From NCBI RefSeq assembly GCF_020012125.1, contig NZ_JAIFAG010000001.1:3286001-3350000 (forward strand): a stretch of DNA of 64,000 nucleotides, given 5' to 3'. The notes below the pieces were generated by a model that saw nothing but the letters and a program-made list of their open reading frames with translations, was not told the origin of the DNA and did no database searches. The position numbers and the translations under genes are program-made. Origin of the DNA: Hymenobacter psoromatis (GTDB lineage Bacteria; Bacteroidota; Bacteroidia; Cytophagales; Hymenobacteraceae). This document shows positions 19,426 to 28,699 of the stretch, in pieces (position 1 is the stretch's first letter; each line of letters starts with the position of its first letter).

Positions 19426-19476
19426 CAGTAACGCAAAAACCCCGGCCCACTATGGGCCGGGGTTTTTGCGTTACTG
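19426..19476. terminator. Perfect 24-bp hairpin, probable bidirectional terminator
   Basis: The arms 19426-19449 and 19453-19476 are perfect complements with a three-base loop CTA. The inner part is CCCCGGCCCA/TGGGCCGGGG flanked by five A on one side and five T on the other. It lies between convergent genes and could stop transcription from both sides. Confidence 0.9.
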
Positions 19477-19641
19477 CCGGGGCAGCCTATTGTTAATTCA
19501 CTAATAATAAATAAGTAATAATATGCTCAATAGCCTAACAATAAACCCATTAACGATAGATAACACCTATTAACGCTTAACTACCGGACCAGCGATAGTC
19601 CCCGTTGCCTGGCAATGCAACAACTCTTTGCCGTTGGCTTA

Positions 19642-20184
19642 TTAGCCGTTGGCTTTCAGCGAGGCCATGATGCGCTTGGCTAGCGGCTCCCACTCGGGCT
19701 TCTGGCGGTCGGCGCAGTTGAAGGTGCAGATGAGCAGCTTGCCCTGCACGTCGGTGAAGAAAACCAGCGTGTAGACTTCGTGACCCATTTCCGGCTTCAT
19801 AAATTCGAGGTAGCCCACTTTGCGGCCGCCTACTTCCTTCATGCCTTCGCCGAAAAAGGTAGTTTGCTTGTACTGCTTGTGGTAAGCTTTGGCGAAGTTG
19901 CTTTCGTATATCTCCACCATGTCCTGGTCGGCATCGTTGTCGGAATAGTTGAAGGCTAGCGACACCAGGTTGTTATTGGTAAATACTACGCTGGGGCGGC
20001 TGCTGGCATGAGCGTAGGCAAAGTCCATTTGCTGCTCGGTCATCACTTCGAATCCTTTAGGAATCAGCACTTCTACCTTTTCGCTCAGGACGTGCTTTTT
20101 TATCAGCTCAATCTCCGAGGCCGGGCGGGCGGCCATCAGTACACTGGCGCAGCTGGTCAGTAGCAAGAGTACGAGTGTCTTCAT
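19642..20184 (-). CDS. Exported protein of unknown function
   Basis: A 180-residue protein with a strong signal sequence. LLLLTSC at residues 6-12 could be a lipobox, although VLMAARPAS offers a signal peptidase I site slightly later. The body (LIPKGFEVMTEQQMDFAYA, VSLAFNYSDNDADQDMV, RKVGYLEFMKPEMGHEVYTL) alternates strands and helices in a way that recalls PsbP/DcrB-like folds, but this is only an impression. The gene stands alone between a terminator and an AT-rich gap and is likely monocistronic. I do not recognise the family. Confidence 0.7.
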   Translation of the reverse strand: MKTLVLLLLTSCASVLMAARPASEIELIKKHVLSEKVEVLIPKGFEVMTEQQMDFAYAHASSRPSVVFTNNNLVSLAFNYSDNDADQDMVEIYESNFAKAYHKQYKQTTFFGEGMKEVGGRKVGYLEFMKPEMGHEVYTLVFFTDVQGKLLICTFNCADRQKPEWEPLAKRIMASLKANG

Positions 20185-20508
20185 GGGAGTATGATAAAAG
20201 TGGTAAACCTAAATTGGTTTCTTACGTCGATTTCTGAACCGAAGTTACACACAAAATGCAAATTCAACTCACTTCTTAATTCACCCCCTAAAGTAGGCTG
20301 ATTTGAAGAAGAACAATTTCTATTCTAGCTTTAACAGACTGAAAAACTAGTTTTTAGCTGTTTACTATTAAAGCACATTCTGTTTCTTTATAGCTCAGAA
20401 AAGGCAGCGGGGTAGTCAGATTTTCTTCTAAAAATTAAAAAAGGCCCTGGAAAGATGCAGCCTTTTTTTCATCCTACCTTACGATAGGCACTTGCACTTT
20501 GGATTTAA
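20185..20508. other. AT-rich intergenic region with a terminator
   Basis: This gap separates the start of the exported protein gene and the end of yicC, both on the minus strand. It is AT-rich and has no credible gene. AAAAAAGGC near 20436-20446 pairs with GCCTTTTTTT near 20460-20468, an A/T-flanked hairpin that would end transcription from yicC. The part next to 20184 probably carries the promoter of the exported protein. Confidence 0.55.
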
Positions 20509-21414
20509 CTAGAGAATATTATTGAGTTGCTCCTTCACTTTCTCCAACTCTTCTTTCATACCTACCACTAGGTGCTGCACGGTGGCATCATTGGCCTTGG
20601 AGCCGATGGTGTTGATTTCGCGGCCGATTTCCTGGGCCAGGAAGCCCAGTTTTTTGCCTACGGCCTCGTCGGGCTGCCGGGTGGCCAGCTCGAAGTAGTC
20701 GAGGTGGGCGGCAAGGCGCACTTTCTCTTCGGCGATGTCGAGCTTTTCGATATAATACAGGACCTCCTGCTCGAAGCGGGTAGCGTTGAACTGCTCGTGC
20801 TGGGTTAGCTCGGCGAGGTGGGCGTTCAGGCGCTGGCGCACGTGCAGGATGCGCTGGGGGTCGTGCTGCTCCACGGCGGCCAGCTGCTGCCGGATGGTGG
20901 CCACGTAGCCCAGAATTTCCTGCTGCAAAGTGGCCCCCTCGTCCTGGCGAAACTGCTGCATGGCGGCCAGCGCCTCCGTAAGCAGCGGTTGCAGCTCGGC
21001 CCAGGTGGGCTCGTCGGCGGGGATATTCTCGGCCTGGGCGGCCTCGGCGGGGGTAGGCACCACGCCGGGCAGGCGCAGGGCAGCCAGCAGGGTAGCCTCA
21101 CCCACGGGCAGGCCCAGACTTTGGGCGGTGCGCTGCAGCTCGTGGTAGGCGGCCTTGAGGGCAGCTTGGTTAAGGACCGGGCCGGCGGCCGCGGGGCCGG
21201 CCGGGCGGCTGAAATCGAGGTTGAAATTGACTTTGCCGCGTAGCAGGGCCTTGGTGATTTGCTGGCGGATATCCAGCTCGTGCGCTTGCAGGAAGCGGGG
21301 CAGGCGTAGCGTGAGGTCGAGGGTTTTGGAGTTGAGCGAACGCAGCTCGGCCGTGGCGGCGTAGCGCTCGGTTTCGCGGCGGGCCTGGCCGAAGCCAGTC
21401 ATGGAAAACAACAT
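20509..21414 (-). CDS. yicC: YicC family endoribonuclease-like protein
   Basis: A 301-residue member of the YicC/DUF1732 family; E. coli YicC is reported as an endoribonuclease affecting small RNA turnover. The open frame extends to 21675, but the protein clearly starts at the ATG at 21414: MLFSMTGFGQARRE is the family N-terminus and the extension is Arg/Gly/Pro-rich leader. The conserved C-terminal domain is present, with DIAEEKVRLAAHLDYF, GKKLGFLAQEIGREINTIGSKAND and the end MKEELEKVKEQLNNIL. The 260-base leader contains GGGGGGTAGGG and CCCTACCCCCC 50 bases apart, an inverted pair of the common word. In many bacteria yicC neighbours gmk; that gene is absent here. Confidence 0.9.
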   Translation of the reverse strand: MLFSMTGFGQARRETERYAATAELRSLNSKTLDLTLRLPRFLQAHELDIRQQITKALLRGKVNFNLDFSRPAGPAAAGPVLNQAALKAAYHELQRTAQSLGLPVGEATLLAALRLPGVVPTPAEAAQAENIPADEPTWAELQPLLTEALAAMQQFRQDEGATLQQEILGYVATIRQQLAAVEQHDPQRILHVRQRLNAHLAELTQHEQFNATRFEQEVLYYIEKLDIAEEKVRLAAHLDYFELATRQPDEAVGKKLGFLAQEIGREINTIGSKANDATVQHLVVGMKEELEKVKEQLNNIL

Positions 21415-21729
21415 GGGAGGGGGAAGCTGGCGCAGCCAGCCGGTGGAAGTGTAACAAAGGAACGAGGGCCCGCGCGCCCTACCCCCCGGTTTTGGCCCAA
21501 CCGGAGTCATTACCCGGCCAACGGGGGGTAGGGCAGTGCGAAAGCCGCCTAGCCGCCGCGGGCGGGCGACGGCCGGCCAAAAGTAGCGGTAAACCCGGCG
21601 GCGGCCTGGCCAGGTTACGGCAATGTTACGAGCGGGGGTGATTACCAACGATTTGATAACCCGCCACCTGACCAACGGGTGAAGAAGCGGGGGGAACTTT
21701 GCAGTCGCATTGGCTTAATCCCTTTTTCT

Positions 21730-24700
21730 ATGCCCAATATTACCAAAAGCCGGACCGCGATGCGGCTGGCCGTGTTTGTTTTTCTGCTGCTGCTGGCCCG
21801 GCTGGCTTCGGCGCAGGTTACGACTTCCGCCATTGGCGGCAAGGTTGTTTCGGACAAAGGCGAAGAATTGATTGGCGTGACAGTGGTGGCTACTCACGTG
21901 CCAACCGGCGTGAAGCGCGGCACTGCTACCGAGCCCGACGGCCGCTTCACGATTCCAAACCTGGCCCCCGGCGGGCCTTATACCGTGACGGTGACCTACG
22001 TGGGCTACCGGGAAGAGGTCATCAACAACGTATCGCTGACGCTGGGCAACACTACAAAGCTCAACTTTATGCTGGCGGCCGAGGCGCAGGCCCTGAACGA
22101 GGTAGTAGTGGTGGGCAGCAATCAGTCTACCAAAACCGGCGCGGGCACCAACATCGGCCGCGAGCAGCTGCAGCAGCTACCCACCATTTCGCGCAGCATC
22201 CAGGACTTCACCCGCCTCGACCCGCGCAACTCGAATAACTCGTTCGCGGGCAGCTCGTTCCGCTACAACAACATTACCCTCGACGGGGCTATTAACAACG
22301 ACGCCATTGGCTTTTCGCCCTCGCTAGGTGGGCAAGGCGGCACCAGCGGCCTACCCGGCGGCTCGGCTCGCTCGAATCCGATTTCGCTCGATGCCATTCA
22401 GGAAATTCAGGCGGCCGTGGCCCCCTACGACGTGAAGCTGGGCAACTTTACGGGCGGCTCCATTAACGCCGTGACGCGCTCGGGCACCAACGATTTTCAC
22501 GGCTCGGTGTATGGTTACGGCCGCAACCAAGCCATCACGGGCAAAAGCATCGACGGCACAAATGCCAAAATTGGCTCGTCATACCACGACTACCAGACGG
22601 GCTTCCGCCTGGGCGGGCCGATTATTAAAAACAAGCTGTTTTTCTTCGTAAACAGCGAGATAGCGCGCCGCACCGAGCCGCAGTTTTATGCCGCCGGCAC
22701 GCCCGGCTCGCCGGTAACGGTGGACCTGGCCCAGCAGATTACGGCCAAGCTCAACAGCTACACCACCAAGACGGACGGCGCGCTGGGCACGGCCAGCTAC
22801 AATGTGGGTGATTATGGTGCCTACAACATCTATGCGAATAGCAACAAGATTTTTGGCCGCCTAGACTGGAATCTGGACGACAAGACGAGCATTGCACTGC
22901 GCCACAACTTCATTAAGGCCCAGGCAACCAACCTGGAGCGCTCGGGCAGCTTGTTTAAGTTTGGCTCGCAGGACTTTACGCAGAACAACCTCCAGAACTC
23001 GACGGTGCTGGAAGTGAAGTCGAACTTCTCGACCCGCTTCGCCAACAACCTCATTTTGGGCTACACCAACATTCACGACTACCGCAACCTGCTGGGCGGG
23101 CAGAGCACGGTGTTTCCGGCCGTGCAGATTAACAACGTGAGCACCGACCCGACCAAGGCGTACGGTGGGGGTAGCAACCAGATTCTGCTCGGCTCGGACC
23201 GCGAGGCCAGCATTTTCAACCAGCGCCAGAAGACGTTTGAGCTGACCGACAACTTCACGTTCTACACCGGCGCGCACGCCCTCACGCTGGGCACCCACAA
23301 CGAGTTTTACCACATCGACTACGGCTTCATCAACTCCTGGAACGGGCGCATTGAGTACAACAGCCCCGCCGATTTTTTGAACGACCTGCCGAGCCGCATC
23401 CGGGGCACGTATAACAAGACGGATAACTCCTACACCAACAACTATAACAACCCGTCGGCGGCGTTCAACATCAACTTCTTCAGCGGCTATTTGCAGGATG
23501 AGTGGAACGTGACCGACCGCCTGAAAATCACGCCCGGCGTGCGCTTCGACATCGCCTCCCTACCCTCCAAGCCGGCCCTGAACACGGGCCTGGTGAACAA
23601 CCCGCAGAACGACCAGCGCACCCTGAACCAGACCTACTCGCACACGCCCTGGCAGGACCTGAACAACGGCTACCTCGGGCAGGTGCAGATTTCGCCGCGC
23701 CTGGGCTTCAACTACGACGTGAATGGCAATGGCTCGGTGGTGGTGCGCGGCGGCTCGGGCATCTTCACGGGCCGGGTACCGTTTGCCTGGTTTGGCTACG
23801 CTTATTATAATAACGGGGTGAATTTCAACTCGGTAGACTTGAATAATATTCAGACTACCCCGGCCACGGCCGGCAAGTACTACCTCAACCAGAACCCCAA
23901 CAACATCTACGCCCAGCTACCGGCCGCGGCCCAGAGCACGACGGAGGTGAACCTGATTGACAACAACTTCAAGATGCCGCAGGTATGGCGCTCAAACCTG
24001 GCCGTGGACGTGAAGCTGGCTTCGGGCACCCGCTTCTCGGTAGAGGGCTTGTACACGAAAACCATTGAGGACGTGAAGTTTGAGAACATCAACCTGACCG
24101 ACAACGTGAGCTACTTCAACGGCGGCCCGCAGCTCAACCCTACCGGCCCTAATGGCCCTAACCTAAGCCCGCGCTACTCGGCCGCCTCGTTTGGCAGCAG
24201 GGTGAACCCCGGCTTCTCGAACGCCTTCTTCCTCACCAACACCCACCAGGGCTACCGCTACCAGCTGACTGGCTCGGTGGGCCAGACCCTGAACACGCTG
24301 CTCGACGTGAACGTGGCTTACACCTACGGCGTGAGCAAGGACATCAGCAACGGTATCCGCAACTCGCCCCAGAGCAACTGGGAGCTGAACCCGGCCCTGA
24401 ACGTGAACGACCCGGCCCTGGCCTACTCCAACTTCGACCTGCGCCACCGGGTAGTATCCAGCATCAACCTGCACAAATCGACCAACGACGGCCGCTTTAC
24501 GGGCTACCTGACCTCGGTGCTGACCTACCAGAGTGGCGCGCCCTACACCTGGGTCTACAACAACAACTTTTTGGGCAATGGCCAGCAGAATGTGCAGCTA
24601 GCCTACATTCCGGGCTCGGCCGCCGACATCGTGCTCGTAAACAAAGGGGTGGTATCCTCCACTACGGCCAACCCCAACGGCTACGCCGCCGAAGGCAACG

Positions 24701-25158
24701 GCCCGCAGTACGCGGCCCTCAACAGCTTTATCAGCAGCGACCCCTACCTCAAAAACCGCCGCGGCCAGTACGCCGAGCGCAACGCCGCCCGTACACCCTG
24801 GAACAACGAGGCCGATGTGCGCCTGATGGTGGAAGCCAAGCTCGGTAAGCTCACGCCCAACGAGGCGGGCGTGACGCCCACCGGCCACAGCATCCAGATT
24901 TCGTTCGATATCATCAACTTCGGCAACTTTATCAACAGCAACTGGGGCCGCCAGTACTTCGTGCCCAACACCTTTAACTCGACGCTGGGCACCGGCCTCA
25001 CGCAAGTGGCTTATGCCGATGCCAACGGCAACATCGGCGCGTTCAACGCGACGACCTTCAACCGGCCGGCCTTTACTTTTAGCAACCCCGCCACGTATTC
25101 CATCGACCAGCTGGCCTCGCGCTGGCAGGGGCAGCTGGGCGTGCGGTACTTGTTTTAG
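21730..25158 (+). CDS. TonB-dependent receptor with carboxypeptidase-like N-terminal domain
   Basis: An outer membrane receptor of 1142 residues from the ATG at 21730, chosen because MRLAVFVFLLLLARLASAQ follows as the signal sequence. The N-terminal domain (GGKVVSDKGEELIGVTVVAT, GRFTIPNLAPGGPYTVTVTY) is the carboxypeptidase regulatory-like fold common in Bacteroidota receptors. A plug (REQLQQLPTISRSIQDFTRL, AVAPYDVKLGNFTGGSINAV) and a large barrel ending in LGVRYLF follow; the final Phe is the usual barrel signal. The layout resembles the Oar-like group rather than SusC, and no SusD partner lies downstream. The substrate cannot be told. A -7-like GAACTTTG lies 29 bases before the ATG. Confidence 0.93.
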   Translation: MPNITKSRTAMRLAVFVFLLLLARLASAQVTTSAIGGKVVSDKGEELIGVTVVATHVPTGVKRGTATEPDGRFTIPNLAPGGPYTVTVTYVGYREEVINNVSLTLGNTTKLNFMLAAEAQALNEVVVVGSNQSTKTGAGTNIGREQLQQLPTISRSIQDFTRLDPRNSNNSFAGSSFRYNNITLDGAINNDAIGFSPSLGGQGGTSGLPGGSARSNPISLDAIQEIQAAVAPYDVKLGNFTGGSINAVTRSGTNDFHGSVYGYGRNQAITGKSIDGTNAKIGSSYHDYQTGFRLGGPIIKNKLFFFVNSEIARRTEPQFYAAGTPGSPVTVDLAQQITAKLNSYTTKTDGALGTASYNVGDYGAYNIYANSNKIFGRLDWNLDDKTSIALRHNFIKAQATNLERSGSLFKFGSQDFTQNNLQNSTVLEVKSNFSTRFANNLILGYTNIHDYRNLLGGQSTVFPAVQINNVSTDPTKAYGGGSNQILLGSDREASIFNQRQKTFELTDNFTFYTGAHALTLGTHNEFYHIDYGFINSWNGRIEYNSPADFLNDLPSRIRGTYNKTDNSYTNNYNNPSAAFNINFFSGYLQDEWNVTDRLKITPGVRFDIASLPSKPALNTGLVNNPQNDQRTLNQTYSHTPWQDLNNGYLGQVQISPRLGFNYDVNGNGSVVVRGGSGIFTGRVPFAWFGYAYYNNGVNFNSVDLNNIQTTPATAGKYYLNQNPNNIYAQLPAAAQSTTEVNLIDNNFKMPQVWRSNLAVDVKLASGTRFSVEGLYTKTIEDVKFENINLTDNVSYFNGGPQLNPTGPNGPNLSPRYSAASFGSRVNPGFSNAFFLTNTHQGYRYQLTGSVGQTLNTLLDVNVAYTYGVSKDISNGIRNSPQSNWELNPALNVNDPALAYSNFDLRHRVVSSINLHKSTNDGRFTGYLTSVLTYQSGAPYTWVYNNNFLGNGQQNVQLAYIPGSAADIVLVNKGVVSSTTANPNGYAAEGNGPQYAALNSFISSDPYLKNRRGQYAERNAARTPWNNEADVRLMVEAKLGKLTPNEAGVTPTGHSIQISFDIINFGNFINSNWGRQYFVPNTFNSTLGTGLTQVAYADANGNIGAFNATTFNRPAFTFSNPATYSIDQLASRWQGQLGVRYLF

Positions 25159-25194
25159 GCTGACCGCCACTTGCGCGCCTGGCGCTTGCCTGGT

Positions 25195-25222
25195 AAAGCC
25201 CACCCTACCCAGGGTGGGCTTT
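25195..25222 (+). terminator. Terminator of the TonB receptor gene
   Basis: A perfect 12-bp stem, AAAGCCCACCCT (25195-25206) with AGGGTGGGCTTT (25211-25222) and loop ACCC, lies 36 bases after the stop codon. Confidence 0.8.
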
Positions 25223-25229
25223 ACTTTTG
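25222..25229 (+). promoter_or_regulatory. -7 box upstream of the GT4 gene
   Basis: TACTTTTG matches TAnnTTTG and starts on the last base of the preceding terminator stem, 60 bases before the proposed TTG start of the glycosyltransferase. The hairpin occupies the place where a -33 element would be. Confidence 0.5.
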
Positions 25230-25289
25230 CACATTGGTTGCCGGGTATGTTTCCCTACCCCCCGCCAATCAGTTATCAACAGCCAGCCT

Positions 25290-26477
25290 TTGAGAATTCT
25301 GCACCTGCCCAAGTGGTACCCGAACCGCTACGACGACCAGGACGGCGACTTCGTGGCCCGGCACATTGCCACCATCGCGGCGCAGCCGGGGCTCGAGTCG
25401 GCGGTGGTGTTTGCGGCCGTGGCGCGCGGGCCGCTGCTGGGGCTGGTAGCCCAGGAGCGTGACCTGAGCGGCCCGGTACCCACCTGGCGCTACTACTACC
25501 GCGCCCGCCTCACGGGCCTGGGCTTCCTCGACCGGGCCCTGAAGCTGGGGCTGTGGGCGGGCTGCGCGCTGCACGGCATTGGGGCGGTGCGGCGGCACTG
25601 GGGGGGGGTAGGGCCCGACGTGGTGCACGTGCACATTTTACTGCGCACCGGCCTGCTGGCCTGGGCCTTGCGCGCGGCGCGGGGGTGGCCCTACGTCGTG
25701 ACCGAGCAATGGACCATCTACTTGCCCGAGCGCCGCGCCGCGCTGGGTGGCCTGCGCCGCGTGCTCAGCGCCTGGGTAGTGCGCCGGGCCGCCGCGCTGC
25801 ACACCGTGTCGCGGGCGCTGGCCGAGGCGCTGGCGGCCCTGGGCGCGCGCGCGCCCCACACCGTCGTTATTGCCAATGTGGTGGACCTGGAGCTGTTTCG
25901 GCCAGCGGCCCCGGCGCGGGTAGCCGAGCGCAGCCTGCTGCATGTGGCGGCTTTTCACGACCAGGTAAAAAACCTGTCGGGAGTGCTGCGGGTGGTAGCG
26001 GGCCTGCGCCCGGCCTGGCCCGGCCTGCGCCTACGCGTGGCCGGCTACGGCCCCGATGAGGCACGCCTGCACCGCTACGCCGCCGAGCTGGGCCTGCTGG
26101 CCGATGGCACCGTGGCGTGGCTAGGCAAGCTGCCGCACGCGGCCGTGGCTGCCGAAATGCGCCAGGCTACGGCCCTGGTATCCTTCAGCCGGGCCGAAAC
26201 CTTCGGCTGCGTGCTGCTGGAGGCGCGGGCCTGCGGCCGGCCGGTAGTGGGCGTACGCGCCGGCAGCGTGCCCGAGCTGTTTGAACCGGCCGGAGCCTTT
26301 GGGCTGCTCGTGAATGCCAACGATGAAGCCGCCCTGGCCGCCGCCCTGGCCACCGTATTGGCTCACCCCGAGGCGTTTGACCCGGCCCGGCTACGGGCCG
26401 ACGCGGCGGCGCGCTGCGGGCCGGCGGGGGTAGGGCAGGCTTTCGGCGCGCTCTATACCCGTATTTTGGGGCGATGA
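25290..26477 (+). CDS. Glycosyltransferase family 4 protein
   Basis: A cytoplasmic or membrane-bound retaining glycosyltransferase of 395 residues, GT-B fold. I start it at the TTG at 25290, since LRILHLPKWYPNRYDDQDGDF is the normal beginning of this group; the open frame reaches 25227 but those 21 residues look untranslated. The N-terminal domain has DVVHVHILLRTG and the C-terminal half has RSLLHVAAFHDQVKNLSGVL, a nucleotide-sugar region (FSRAETFGCVLLEARACGRPVVG, the E-x7-E motif) and VPELFEPAGAFGLLV. It overlaps the next gene by four bases (ATGA), so they form an operon. The acceptor is unknown; surface polysaccharide is likely. Confidence 0.88.
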   Translation: MRILHLPKWYPNRYDDQDGDFVARHIATIAAQPGLESAVVFAAVARGPLLGLVAQERDLSGPVPTWRYYYRARLTGLGFLDRALKLGLWAGCALHGIGAVRRHWGGVGPDVVHVHILLRTGLLAWALRAARGWPYVVTEQWTIYLPERRAALGGLRRVLSAWVVRRAAALHTVSRALAEALAALGARAPHTVVIANVVDLELFRPAAPARVAERSLLHVAAFHDQVKNLSGVLRVVAGLRPAWPGLRLRVAGYGPDEARLHRYAAELGLLADGTVAWLGKLPHAAVAAEMRQATALVSFSRAETFGCVLLEARACGRPVVGVRAGSVPELFEPAGAFGLLVNANDEAALAAALATVLAHPEAFDPARLRADAAARCGPAGVGQAFGALYTRILGR

Positions 26478-27070
26478 ACGTGCTCCGCTCGCTGCTCGAA
26501 GCCGCCGTGGTCCTGGTGGTAATGCTGGGGCTGGCGCGCTGGGCGCTGGCTTTTTTTGGGAAGAAAACCACTTTTTACCGCCCTACCCCCGCCCGGCAGC
26601 TGGCCCTGCTCACCTGGCCGCTGCTGGCGGTGGGCACGGGCCTGGCGGCGGCCGGCCCCGACCTGCTGGCCCCCGTCGCCGCCGAGCGCTGGCTGGCCTG
26701 GGCCGTGCTGCTGGCCGTGCTGGCCCTGGCCGCCCCCGCGCTGGTGCTGCACCTGCGCTACTACTCCCTGAACGCGGCCACGGCGCTGCTCTTTGACCCC
26801 ACCGGCGGCCGCCTGCAAGTGGCCCTAGATGACGTGCTGGCCTACGACCCCGCCCACCAGGGCTGGCCCGGCCCCGCCCCCGTGGAGTGGAGCCGCTGCC
26901 GCTGGCCGGGCGTGTTCTGGCGGCGCTACGAGTACCTGCGCCTACCCCTGCCCCAGGGCGACATCATCCTCACCAGCCTCGTGCTCAGCGATATGCAGCC
27001 GCTGGTGCGCTACCTGCGCCACTTCGGCGTGGCCGTGACCGAGCGCCGCCGCGGCTGGGCGTGGGTGTGA
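26474..27070 (+). CDS. Membrane protein of unknown function
   Basis: A 198-residue protein whose ATG overlaps the stop of the glycosyltransferase, so they are translationally coupled. It has an N-terminal membrane helix (LLEAAVVLVVMLGLARWALAF), then two more around LALLTWPLLAVGTGLAA and WAVLLAVLALAAPALVL. The C-terminal half (LNAATALLFDPTGGRLQV, DDVLAYDPAHQG, YEYLRLPLPQGDIILTSL) is strand-rich and could be a PH-like domain on the cytoplasmic face. I do not recognise the family. Pairing with the glycosyltransferase suggests an envelope role. Confidence 0.75.
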   Translation: MNVLRSLLEAAVVLVVMLGLARWALAFFGKKTTFYRPTPARQLALLTWPLLAVGTGLAAAGPDLLAPVAAERWLAWAVLLAVLALAAPALVLHLRYYSLNAATALLFDPTGGRLQVALDDVLAYDPAHQGWPGPAPVEWSRCRWPGVFWRRYEYLRLPLPQGDIILTSLVLSDMQPLVRYLRHFGVAVTERRRGWAWV

Positions 27071-27080
27071 TTCCCAGGGA

Positions 27081-27158
27081 TTAGTATTTAGTGATTAATG
27101 ACGTTCTGCTCGCCACCAAAAAAACTCTCTCCATTGCTCACTAATCACTGAACACTAA
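27081..27158. repeat. Inverted repeat filling the gap between two co-directional genes
   Basis: The left arm at 27081-27101 (TTAGTATTTAGTGATTAATG and A) pairs with 27138-27158 at 18 of 21 positions. The arms begin 11 bases after the membrane-protein stop and end 9 bases before the hydrolase ATG. Confidence 0.7.
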
Positions 27159-27166
27159 TCATTAAA

Positions 27167-27958
27167 ATGTTGCATTACCTTGACCAGGGCGACCCGGCGG
27201 CCGCGCCGCTCGTCATTCTGCACGGCTTATTTGGCACCCTCGATAACTGGCAGACGCTGGCCCGGCGCTGGACCGAGGAGGCCGGCCTGCGCGTTATCAG
27301 CGCGGATTTACGCAACCACGGGCGCTCGTTTCACGCGCCAGAACACAGCTACGCGCTGATGGCCGATGACGTGCTGGCGCTACTCGACCACCTGGCCCTA
27401 CCCCCCGCCCGCCTCACGGTGCTGGGCCACAGCATGGGCGGCAAAGTGGCCATGCGGCTGGCCCTGGCCTACCCCCAGCGCCTGGCCCAATTGGTAGTGG
27501 TGGACATCGCCCCGCGCTTCTCCGACATGGCCCACCAAGATGAGATAGTGGCCGGCCTGCAAGCCGTGGATTTGGTTACCCTCCAGAACCGCCAACAGGC
27601 CGAGGCGGCGCTGGCCCGGCACATCAGCCAGCCCGGCGTGCGGCAGTTTTTGCTTAAAAACCTGTACCGGCGCGAAGACAATTCCTTCGCCTGGCGCATC
27701 AACCTGCCGGTACTGGCCGCCGAACTGCCCGCCATTGGCGAAGCAATCAGCGCGGCGCAGCCCTTTCTGAAGCCTACCCTCTTTATCCGGGGTGGGCTCT
27801 CGGACTACATCACGGCCGACGATAAGCTGCATAGTATTCCGGCCTTGTTCCCAAATTCACAGGTCGTGACCGTGCCCGACGCCGGCCACTGGGTCCATGC
27901 CGAAAAGCCCGACGAGGTGTTCGGGCTGGTAAAAAACTTCGCTTTAATGGGGAAATAA
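27167..27958 (+). CDS. Alpha/beta hydrolase (YbfF-like esterase)
   Basis: A 263-residue cytoplasmic serine hydrolase. The oxyanion-hole segment LVILHGLFGTLDNWQTLA, the phrase SADLRNHGRS, and the nucleophile elbow GHSMGGKVAMRLAL (Ser89) are all clear, as is the catalytic His in PDAGHWVHAEKPDE. This pattern fits the YbfF/EPHD-like group, which cleaves small esters or thioesters; the substrate is not evident. The ATG at 27167 is the natural start. The next gene starts two bases after its stop, so the two are co-transcribed. Confidence 0.9.
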   Translation: MLHYLDQGDPAAAPLVILHGLFGTLDNWQTLARRWTEEAGLRVISADLRNHGRSFHAPEHSYALMADDVLALLDHLALPPARLTVLGHSMGGKVAMRLALAYPQRLAQLVVVDIAPRFSDMAHQDEIVAGLQAVDLVTLQNRQQAEAALARHISQPGVRQFLLKNLYRREDNSFAWRINLPVLAAELPAIGEAISAAQPFLKPTLFIRGGLSDYITADDKLHSIPALFPNSQVVTVPDAGHWVHAEKPDEVFGLVKNFALMGK

Positions 27959-27960
27959 AC

Positions 27961-28665
27961 ATGCTTTATCTCATCCCTACCCCCCTGGCCGAAGGTAGCG
28001 CGCCGCAGGTGCTGCCGCCGCAAGTGGTGGCAGCCGTAGCCCGGCTGCCCTACTTCCTGGTCGAGAACCTGCGCACGGCGCGGCGCTTTGTGAAGGAGGT
28101 GGCCCCGCACCGTATCATTGAGGATATCCGCTTCGAGCTGATTGACAAAGACAGCACGCCCGCTCAGGTAAAGGCGGCCTTGCAGCCGCTGCTACGCGAG
28201 GGCCTGGAGGCCGGCGTGCTCTCGGAGGCGGGCTGCCCCGGCATTGCCGACCCTGGCGCGGCGCTGGCCCAGGAGGCGCACCGGCTGGGGCTGGCGGTGC
28301 GGCCGCTGGTGGGGCCGTCGTCCATTCTGCTGGCGCTCATGGGCTCGGGGCTAAACGGGCAGCGCTTCGCCTTCCACGGCTACCTGCCCATCGAGAAAGC
28401 GGCCCGCGTGGCGGCCTTCAAAAACCTGGAAAAAGAAGCCACCCAACGCGACCAAAGTCAGCTTTTTATCGAAACGCCCTACCGCAACGACCAGTTGCTG
28501 GCCGACCTGCTGGCCCACCTGCAGCCCGCCACCCACCTCTGCGTAGCCGCCGACCTCACCGCCCCCACCGAGTACCTGCGCACGCTGCCCGTGGCCGCCT
28601 GGCGGCAGCTCCCTACCCTGCCCGCTCTGCACAAGCGCCCGGCGGTGTTCGCGCTGGGGAAATAG
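27961..28665 (+). CDS. SAM-dependent methyltransferase, RsmI-like (tetrapyrrole methylase fold)
   Basis: A 234-residue protein of the tetrapyrrole/RsmI methylase family. RsmI methylates the ribose of C1402 in 16S rRNA. Visible motifs are LYLIPTPLAEGS at the N-terminus, the family core VLSEAGCPGIADPGAALAQEAH, the hinge VRPLVGPSSILLALMGSGLNGQ, FAFHGYLPIEKAAR, FIETPYRND and CVAADLTAPTE. It is shorter than E. coli RsmI and lacks its C-terminal extension; I recall that Bacteroidota often carry such a short paralogue next to or instead of RsmI, so the exact target is uncertain. The phrase IPTPL is encoded by a CTACCCCC word. It is the second gene of an operon with the hydrolase. Confidence 0.85.
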   Translation: MLYLIPTPLAEGSAPQVLPPQVVAAVARLPYFLVENLRTARRFVKEVAPHRIIEDIRFELIDKDSTPAQVKAALQPLLREGLEAGVLSEAGCPGIADPGAALAQEAHRLGLAVRPLVGPSSILLALMGSGLNGQRFAFHGYLPIEKAARVAAFKNLEKEATQRDQSQLFIETPYRNDQLLADLLAHLQPATHLCVAADLTAPTEYLRTLPVAAWRQLPTLPALHKRPAVFALGK

Positions 28666-28699
28666 GCAATGAATAGTGCGCAATTTGTCATTGCCTATT
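28661..28699 (+). terminator. Hairpin overlapping the methyltransferase stop
   Basis: A perfect 12-bp inverted repeat, AATAGGCAATGA (28661-28672) with TCATTGCCTATT (28688-28699). The left arm includes the TAG stop at 28663-28665. Confidence 0.65.

Noticed and set aside
21475..21540. G-quadruplex interpretation of GGGGGTAGGG words
   Set aside because: Each word has only two G-tracts, and isolated copies cannot form an intramolecular quadruplex, so this does not explain the over-representation.
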